A stretch of DNA of 29,153 nt, from positions 1 to 29,153 of the forward strand of contig CAYNST010000036.1 in assembly GCA_964399955.1 (NCBI GenBank), read 5' to 3'. Source of the stretch: CAYNST01 sp964399955. GTDB taxonomy: Bacteria; Pseudomonadota; Gammaproteobacteria; Pseudomonadales; Cellvibrionaceae. Shown here piece after piece: positions 24,173-29,153 of the stretch. Below the pieces are notes generated by a model. It had not been told where the DNA came from. It searched no databases and worked only from the letters and a program-made list of their open reading frames with translations. Position numbers and translations under genes: made by a program. Positions within the stretch are counted from its first letter, which is position 1. Each line of letters starts with the position of its first letter.

Positions 24173-25087
24173 TCAGGCAGGTTGGGGTTGGGGTTCGGGC
24201 TGAGGTTCGGGCTGAAGCGGCACTTGAGGCTGCGGTTGGTGCAACAACTTGGCCAGCAGTGAGCCAATGCGCTCGCGCATGACCTCCCGGTGGATGATCA
24301 TGTCGATTGCACCGTGGGACAGCAGAAACTCGGCGCGCTGAAAGCCCGCAGGCAGCTTTTGACGAATGGTCTGCTCAATAATGGCGGGCCCCGCAAAGCC
24401 TGCACGTGCACCCGGCTCGGCTACGTTGAGATCGCCCAGCAACGCAAGACTTGCGGAAACCCCGCCGTAGACCGGATCCGTCATCACCGAAACATAAGGG
24501 ACACCCGCCTGCTTCAACCGCTCGATGATGGCGCTGGTCTTGGCCATTTGCATAAGCGATATCAACGCTTCCTGCATGCGCGCACCACCTGTTGCAGAGA
24601 AACACACCAGGGGGCAACGCGCTTCCAGGGCCACTTGAGCGGCCCGCGTGAAACGCTCTCCAACCACGTAGCCCATCGACCCGCCGTGAAAGGCAAACTC
24701 AAAGGCCACCGCCACCACCGGCATGTCCATCAAGGTGCCGCGCATGGCCACCAGGGCGTCCTTTTCACCCGTGCTTTTCTGTGCGGCCGTCAGACGATCC
24801 TTGTACTTTTTTACATCCTTGAATTTCAACCGATCTACCGGTACGACATCGCTGGCCAACTCTTCTCGCCCATCTGGGTCAAGAAAAATATCCAGTCGGC
24901 GGCGAGCGCCAATGCGCATGTGGTGGTCGCACTTGGGGCAGACCTCCAGGTTCTTTTCCAGATCTGGCCGATAGAGCACTGCTTCACATTTGCTGCATTT
25001 TTTCCACAATCCCTCGGGCACCTTACTGGCCCCACGACGGTTCTCGGAGCGGACGGCACTGGGTACGATTTTTTCTAACCAACTCAT
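24173..25087 (-). CDS. accD: Acetyl-CoA carboxylase carboxyltransferase beta subunit
   Basis: AccD pairs with AccA to transfer CO2 from carboxybiotin to acetyl-CoA, the first step in fatty acid synthesis. The product of about 304 residues has the N-terminal zinc ribbon (CSKC and CPKC, residues 31-53), then the crotonase-fold core with GGSMGYVVGERF, FSATGGARMQEALISLMQMA and PVYGGVSASLALLGD. It ends in a Gln/Pro/Glu-rich tail encoded by tandem 12-base units (24192-24215). The ATG at 25087 has GGAG 12 bases upstream; a TTG at 25105 is an alternative. It lies between trpA and folC. Confidence 0.96.
   Translation of the reverse strand: MSWLEKIVPSAVRSENRRGASKVPEGLWKKCSKCEAVLYRPDLEKNLEVCPKCDHHMRIGARRRLDIFLDPDGREELASDVVPVDRLKFKDVKKYKDRLTAAQKSTGEKDALVAMRGTLMDMPVVAVAFEFAFHGGSMGYVVGERFTRAAQVALEARCPLVCFSATGGARMQEALISLMQMAKTSAIIERLKQAGVPYVSVMTDPVYGGVSASLALLGDLNVAEPGARAGFAGPAIIEQTIRQKLPAGFQRAEFLLSHGAIDMIIHREVMRERIGSLLAKLLHQPQPQVPLQPEPQPEPQPQPA
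24180..24230. repeat. Short tandem repeat at the 3' end of accD
   Basis: GGTTCGGGCTGA occurs twice head to tail (24192-24203 and 24204-24215), with degenerate GGTTGG units to the left. On the coding strand this gives alternating Gln-Pro and Glu-Pro at the AccD C-terminus. Such a tail is dispensable in shape, and the unit number may vary between strains. Confidence 0.6.
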
Positions 25088-25152
25088 AAGATTGAGAAAC
25101 TCCAATCGGCTCGCGACCTGCCAGGGGCCGCGCGAGCACTCGGTTTTATGTT

Positions 25153-25962
25153 TTAGGCGGACAGCTCATCCAGGGCACGGCGTATGGACAAGACCTTGTC
25201 CTTGAGTGCAGCCAGTAGTACCGGGTGACTCTCGCCCCGGCCCATAAGCTCCACCAGAGCACTGCCCACCACCACGCCGTCGGCGCAGCGGGCAACGGCC
25301 TGCGCCGACGAGGCATCTTTGATGCCGAAGCCCACCATAACCGGCAAGGTGCTGTAGCGGCGAAGATTCTCTACCCGGCCGCGCACTGCGTCCACATCAA
25401 TGTGGCCGGCGCCGGTCACGCCCTTCAGGGAGACGTAATAGATGAATCCGCCTGCCATTTCAGCAACCCGCCGCAGGCGTTCGTCGGTTGACGTTGGCGC
25501 CAACAGAAAGATGGTTTCCAGGCCTGCTGCTTTCAGTTGAGCGTTGAACTCAACCGCCTCCTCCGGTGGTAAATCCACAGTCAGCACGCCGTCAATGCCC
25601 GCAGCGCTGGCCGTATCGGCAAAGGTTTGGTAACCCATGCGCTCGATCGGGTTGGCATACCCCATCAACACCACCGGGGTGGAATCGTCGGTGCGGCGAA
25701 ACTCTTCTACCAGGGCAATGGTTTGCCGAAGGCTGGTGCGGTGCAGCAGTGCCCGCTCATGGCCGCGCTGAATCACCGGCCCCTCTGCCATAGGGTCAGA
25801 AAAGGGAATGCCCAGCTCGATAATGTCAGCGCCTGCATCCACCAATGCGCGCATGGCCGGCAAGGTCAGCTCCGGGTGAGGATCTCCGCTGACGATGTAG
25901 GCGGCCAGCGCTTTGCCTTTGGATTGGCGAATTCGTTTAAGACAGGATTCAATTCTGTTCAT
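25153..25962 (-). CDS. trpA: Tryptophan synthase alpha subunit
   Basis: TrpA cleaves indole-3-glycerol phosphate to indole and passes the indole to TrpB through a tunnel. The 269-residue TIM-barrel protein shows IIELGIPFSDPMAEGPVIQ: Glu49 is present, while the acidic residue at the Asp60 position is Glu. Also visible are LLAPTSTDERL, FIYYVSLKGVTGA, and the phosphate-binding GFGIKDASS and DGVVVGSALVE. The ATG at 25962 begins one base after the trpB stop (TGACATG), a strong sign of translational coupling. The frame opening further upstream lies inside trpB. Confidence 0.96.
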   Translation of the reverse strand: MNRIESCLKRIRQSKGKALAAYIVSGDPHPELTLPAMRALVDAGADIIELGIPFSDPMAEGPVIQRGHERALLHRTSLRQTIALVEEFRRTDDSTPVVLMGYANPIERMGYQTFADTASAAGIDGVLTVDLPPEEAVEFNAQLKAAGLETIFLLAPTSTDERLRRVAEMAGGFIYYVSLKGVTGAGHIDVDAVRGRVENLRRYSTLPVMVGFGIKDASSAQAVARCADGVVVGSALVELMGRGESHPVLLAALKDKVLSIRRALDELSA

Positions 25963-25963
25963 G

Positions 25964-27178
25964 TCAGACCTCGATCCCATCCATCTTGGCAACCGTGAGT
26001 ATATCCTTGTCACCGCGACCGGACAGGTTGACTACCACTATGTCGTCGGCCTTCATCCCGGCGGCAAGCTTTTCCCCGTAAGCCACGGCATGACTGGACT
26101 CCAGGGCCGGCATGATGCCTTCCACGCGAGTCAAATTGCGGAAGGCGGCCATGGCCTCATCGTCGTTGATGGCGGTGTACTGCACCCGCCCCATATCTTT
26201 CAACCAGGAGTGCTCCGGCCCCACCCCCGGGTAGTCCAGGCCCGCCGATATGGAATGGGTCTCTATGATCTGACCGTTTTCGTCTTCCATCAGATAGGTG
26301 CGGTTGCCGTGCAATACGCCGGGGATGCCCGCGCTGAGCGGGGCGGCATGCCTGCCCGTTTCTATGCCGTGACCGCCAGCTTCAACACCGAACATGGTCA
26401 CCGCTTCGTCATTCAGGAACGGGTAGAACATGCCGATGGCGTTGGACCCGCCGCCTACACAGGCGACCAGGGCGTTGGGCAGGCGACCGGTCTGCTCCAG
26501 GCACTGCTGGCGGGTCTCCCGACCAATCACGCTTTGAAAATCGCGCACCAACTGCGGGTAAGGGTGCGGGCCGGCTGCGGTGCCAATGATGTAGAAGGTA
26601 TCGTCCACATTGGTGACCCAGTCGCGCATGGCTTCGTTCATGGCGTCCTTCAAGGTTTTGGAGCCGGACTCGACCGGAACCACGGTCGCGCCCAACAGCT
26701 TCATCCGGTAGACGTTCAAAGCCTGCCGCTGGATATCTTCGGCACCCATATAAACCACACACTCCAGCCCCAAGCGGGCGGCCACCGTGGCAGAGGCAAC
26801 GCCGTGCTGACCGGCACCGGTCTCGGCAATGATGCGTTTTTTGCCGGAGTACTTGGCCAACAGCGCCTGGCCAATGGTGTTGTTCACCTTGTGTGCGCCG
26901 GTGTGATTGAGGTCTTCACGCTTCAAAAACAAACGCGCCCCACCTACCTGCTTGGTCCAGCGCTCGGCAAAATAAAGTGGCGTCGGCCGGCCCACATAAT
27001 GCTGCAAATCGCGGTCAATTTCGGCCTGAAACTCCGGGTCCTGTTTGAGTTTCGCATACATGGCACCCAGATCATCAAGGGCGTGGATCAGCGTTTCGGA
27101 GACATACCGACCGCCAAACTGGCCGAAATGGCCGCGTGCATCCGGCATATTGGCATATTCATTTTTGGGTTCATTCAC
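25964..27178 (-). CDS. trpB: Tryptophan synthase beta subunit
   Basis: TrpB condenses indole with serine to tryptophan using pyridoxal phosphate. The 404-residue length is standard. Visible are GQFGGRYVSE near residue 20, the PLP lysine Lys97 in NHTGAHKVNN, the phosphate-cup motif CVGGGSNAIGMF, and the C-terminal VVNLSGRGDKD. The start is GTG at 27178, overlapping the trpF stop as GTGA, so the two are probably coupled. Together with trpF and trpA it gives three late tryptophan steps; trpE, G, D and C are elsewhere. Confidence 0.98.
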   Translation of the reverse strand: MNEPKNEYANMPDARGHFGQFGGRYVSETLIHALDDLGAMYAKLKQDPEFQAEIDRDLQHYVGRPTPLYFAERWTKQVGGARLFLKREDLNHTGAHKVNNTIGQALLAKYSGKKRIIAETGAGQHGVASATVAARLGLECVVYMGAEDIQRQALNVYRMKLLGATVVPVESGSKTLKDAMNEAMRDWVTNVDDTFYIIGTAAGPHPYPQLVRDFQSVIGRETRQQCLEQTGRLPNALVACVGGGSNAIGMFYPFLNDEAVTMFGVEAGGHGIETGRHAAPLSAGIPGVLHGNRTYLMEDENGQIIETHSISAGLDYPGVGPEHSWLKDMGRVQYTAINDDEAMAAFRNLTRVEGIMPALESSHAVAYGEKLAAGMKADDIVVVNLSGRGDKDILTVAKMDGIEV

Positions 27179-27828
27179 AGTGCATTGCCTCTGTCTTTTC
27201 CAGCCGCCTGTTTGGCTTGCTGAATGAATTCATTCACTAGTTGGTGGGATTTGACCCCGGGCGCAGACTCCACCCCGCCGCTGACATCGACTGCCCACGG
27301 CCGGATCTGGCCGACGGCCTCTGCCACATTGTTGCAGCTCAGGCCGCCGGCGAGCACCAGGGGCTTGCTCAGCTGTGACGGGATGAGAGACCAATCAAAA
27401 GTGTCGCCTGTGCCACCCGGAACCCCCGCTCGATAAGCATCCAGCAGTATGCCGCAGGCCGCTGGGTAGCGGGCAATTTCACCCTGCACATCCAGACCCG
27501 GCTTCATTCGCAGCGCCTTGATGAACGGGCGGCCGAAACTCCGGCACAATTCGTTGCTCTCCTGGCCATGAAATTGCAACAGCCCAAGCGGAACCTCATG
27601 CAACACACGCTCGACCTCCGCAGGCTCCGGGTTGACGAACAGGCCCACTACCGATACAAAGGGGCCGGCCGCCATGGCAATATCCTGCGCCCGCCGTAAA
27701 TCGCCGACATTGCGCGAGCTGCCGGCAAAAAACACGATGCCAATGGCATCCGCCCCAGCCGCAGCCGCAAAGGCTGCCGTTTGCGGGGAGGAGACGCCGC
27801 AAATCTTCACCCGCAGGCAGTCGGCCAT
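27175..27828 (-). CDS. trpF: Phosphoribosylanthranilate isomerase
   Basis: TrpF isomerises phosphoribosylanthranilate to the ribulose compound used by TrpC. The 217-residue TIM-barrel protein has VKICGVSSPQ at the start (catalytic Cys), GADAIGIVF, LLQFHGQES, LLDAY (catalytic Asp region) and the phosphate-binding VLAGGLSCNN and DVSGGVE. I chose the ATG at 27828, because GGAG lies seven bases upstream; the ATG two codons earlier has GGAG only one base away. It follows truA after about 54 bases and overlaps trpB by four. Confidence 0.95.
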   Translation of the reverse strand: MADCLRVKICGVSSPQTAAFAAAAGADAIGIVFFAGSSRNVGDLRRAQDIAMAAGPFVSVVGLFVNPEPAEVERVLHEVPLGLLQFHGQESNELCRSFGRPFIKALRMKPGLDVQGEIARYPAACGILLDAYRAGVPGGTGDTFDWSLIPSQLSKPLVLAGGLSCNNVAEAVGQIRPWAVDVSGGVESAPGVKSHQLVNEFIQQAKQAAGKDRGNAL

Positions 27829-27882
27829 ATACATACTCCAATGGGTAGGAACGGGATCGAAAACGCTCGATATTAGCAGATT

Positions 27883-28761
27883 TCAGCGCACGGTGGCAGC
27901 AGACTCTAGGAAAATCGGCCCGCTCGGCTTACTGGGAATACCGAACTGTGGCGGGTAATCCACTCCCACCAGATACAAACCGTCTGCGGGCGCCGTTGCT
28001 GCATTCAGTCGACGGTCGCGCGCCTCCAGCACCTCACGCAACCACTGCGGGGTCTTGCCACCGCGCCCCACCTCAAACAGGGCGCCCATGATATTGCGGA
28101 CCATATGGTGGAGAAAAGCGTTGGCCTTGACCTCGGCCACCAGAAACTCCCCGGCTTGCGTCAACTGCAGTGACATCAAGTGGCGCTGCGGGCTTTTTGC
28201 CTGGCATTGACTGGAGCGGAAGGAGGAGAAATCGTGTTCACCCAGCAAAAGTTCAGCCGCTTGCCGCATGCGCTGCAGGTCCAGACCAAATCGGCACCAG
28301 GTCACCAGTCCGTGCAGATGCGCAGAGGGTACCGCCGCCGGCAGGGTCAGATACCGATAGGTGCGGGCGGTGGCGGAAAACCGCGCGTGGAAGGCCCAAT
28401 CAACCGGCTGGCAGTGGCGCACGCGCACTGAAGCGGGCAGATGGGTGTTGGTACCCTGCACCCAGGCCCGGTCGGGTCGGCGGGCAGAGCAGTCAAAATG
28501 CACGACCTGCTGGCAGGCGTGAACACCCGCGTCGGTCCGTCCTGCGCAGACCAGAGTGACCGGCTCAGCAGCAATACGCGACAAGGCAGCCTCCAGCGCC
28601 GCCTGCACAGTTCGGTCGGTGGTGGCCTGCTTCTGGAAACCGCGAAAAGCAGAACCCGAGTATTCCAGCACCAGCGCATAACGATTCATGTGCGCAGGCG
28701 GCTGCATGCCCGGCTTCACTTCGCAGTTGGGAAGATAAATATGCGATTCAGATGAAGTCAT
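27883..28761 (-). CDS. truA: tRNA pseudouridine(38-40) synthase
   Basis: TruA converts uridines 38-40 of the tRNA anticodon stem-loop to pseudouridine. The family core begins with YALVLEYSGSAFRGFQKQ, followed by the catalytic-Asp motif CAGRTDAGVHA and the C-terminal FLHHMVRNIMGALFEVGRG. At 292 residues it is a little longer than E. coli TruA (270). The true start is uncertain: the ATG at 28761 is the outer limit, and in-frame ATGs at 28707 and 28689 would give lengths nearer the family core; none has a strong ribosome-binding site. It opens the train that runs to metZ. Confidence 0.94.
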   Translation of the reverse strand: MTSSESHIYLPNCEVKPGMQPPAHMNRYALVLEYSGSAFRGFQKQATTDRTVQAALEAALSRIAAEPVTLVCAGRTDAGVHACQQVVHFDCSARRPDRAWVQGTNTHLPASVRVRHCQPVDWAFHARFSATARTYRYLTLPAAVPSAHLHGLVTWCRFGLDLQRMRQAAELLLGEHDFSSFRSSQCQAKSPQRHLMSLQLTQAGEFLVAEVKANAFLHHMVRNIMGALFEVGRGGKTPQWLREVLEARDRRLNAATAPADGLYLVGVDYPPQFGIPSKPSGPIFLESAATVR

Positions 28762-28782
28762 AAGATAACAAAGGTAAGAGTT

Positions 28783-28840
28783 CAGCTCCGGGCCGGGCTG
28801 CTCAGACAGCGCAACCGTGCGTTCGGAGCAAAGCGAAAAT
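28783..28840 (+). repeat. Partial module in tandem with copy B
   Basis: Against 28910-28967 three blocks keep the same spacing: CAGCTC, then GAYAGCG 22 bases later, then GAGC and GCGAAAA. By hand count about 60 percent of positions over 58 bases agree. The module ends before the GTGAGTTTAC block, so it is a partial or diverged unit of the same repeat. Confidence 0.45.
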
Positions 28841-28910
28841 CCAGCGTCTGCAGGTGCAGGTGACCGTGCTCCAGCGCAGGCGGACTCCTAAAAAATGCAT
28901 ATAACTCATC

Positions 28911-29115
28911 AGCTCAACCGGTGACTGTTCGGATAGCGTCCGACTTTGTGCAGAGCCAGGCGAAAAATGTGAGTTTACACGGGTAAGTACTCTGCACTCC
29001 CTGTGCTCCGCCTTTAGGGGCTGCCGTGCAGGCGTTTCATCCTGTTACTGACCGGATGCTGACCATTTTGTAACGCAGCCAGGGGCAAACCCGGGCGTGA
29101 GCTGAACAGTTACAA
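28911..29115 (+). repeat. Dispersed intergenic repeat, copy B
   Basis: This is the counterpart of 3061-3243 in the same orientation. Shared blocks in order: AGCTCAA (28911), TCGGA, AAATGTGAGTTTAC (28965-28978), TGCACT (28993-28998), CATCCTGTT (29038-29046), AACGCAGC (29072-29079), GGGCA and GGGCG (29083, 29093), GAACAGTTACAA (29104-29115). It is about 20 bases longer than copy A, mostly because copy A lacks about 17 bases in the first third. It lies between the truA leader and the terminator of the next gene off the edge. Confidence 0.65.
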
Positions 29116-29117
29116 AT

Positions 29118-29148
29118 GAAAAAGCCTTGCGGTAACACCAGCAAGGCT
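29118..29148 (-). terminator. Intrinsic terminator of an upstream gene beyond the edge
   Basis: Read leftward, AGCCTTGC (29148-29141), a 10-base loop, and GCAAGGCT (29130-29123) form a perfect 8-bp stem followed by TTTTTC. It terminates a minus-strand gene lying to the right of the window. In Pseudomonas that neighbour of truA is fimV, but nothing here shows which gene it is. Confidence 0.88.
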
Positions 29149-29153
29149 CCTAG

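Larger units (their letters stand above)
28762..29122. other. Non-coding region upstream of truA
   Basis: About 360 bases without a recognisable gene. It holds the dispersed repeat copy B (28911-29115), a further half-module (28783-28840) that aligns to the start of copy B with an offset of 127 bases, and an AT-rich stretch (TAAAAAATGCATATAAC, 28889-28905) between them. A truA promoter is expected here, but I could not fix one. Confidence 0.55.

Noticed and set aside
25913..27223. A 436-codon open frame on the + strand, antisense to trpB
   Set aside because: It resembles no protein family and mirrors the strong third-position bias of trpB, which leaves antisense frames open. trpB itself has all its catalytic motifs.

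Overview
The window is a dense, conventional piece of a gammaproteobacterial chromosome. Gene content and order point to the Pseudomonas/Cellvibrionales side of the class: a BarA/GacS kinase, the blocks rpoE(algU)-mucA-mucB-rseC and lepA-lepB-DUF4845-rnc-era-recO, and the block truA-trpF-trpB-trpA-accD-folC-dedD-cvpA-purF-metZ. The species is inferred from layout only and cannot be fixed from the sequence. I see no phage, plasmid, insertion sequence, CRISPR array or defence system.

Layout. Positions 221-3022 (+) encode a BarA/GacS-type hybrid sensor kinase. It converges on a minus-strand run read from about 8.8 kb down to 3.2 kb: lepA, lepB, a DUF4845 membrane protein, rnc, era and recO (translation, protein export, RNA processing, ribosome assembly and recombination). 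Upstream of it on the same strand lies the envelope-stress unit rpoE-rseA/mucA-rseB/mucB-rseC (12.1 to 9.0 kb). nadB is divergent from rpoE (12480-14108, +), followed by a tRNA-Arg(ACG) with its own promoter and terminator and by mgsA (+). From 14.8 kb to the right edge everything is on the minus strand: moxR, a DUF58 protein and a TgpA-like transglutaminase (18.9 to 14.8 kb), then the tight train truA-trpF-trpB-trpA-accD-folC-dedD-cvpA-purF-metZ (28.8 to 18.9 kb). Several junctions there overlap or nearly touch, which suggests translational coupling. A terminator at the right edge closes an unseen upstream minus-strand gene.

How the genes work together. RpoE, the anti-sigma factor RseA and its periplasmic partner RseB form the envelope-stress switch, with a plausible sigma-E-type promoter upstream of rpoE. 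TrpF, TrpB and TrpA carry out three late steps of tryptophan synthesis. AccD, FolC, PurF and MetZ link fatty acid, folate, purine and methionine supply. LepB is the signal peptidase of the Sec pathway.

The least explained signal is non-coding. Two intergenic spacers 26 kb apart (about 3061-3243 and 28911-29115) share a colinear series of short conserved blocks with fixed internal spacing. They look like diverged copies of one dispersed repeat, and a further partial module lies in tandem at 28783-28840. Other points are spacers with strong inverted repeats in the sigma-E locus, the absence of mucD and pdxJ from places where Pseudomonas has them, a run of ten G inside recO, and a perfect DnaA-box sequence upstream of lepB.
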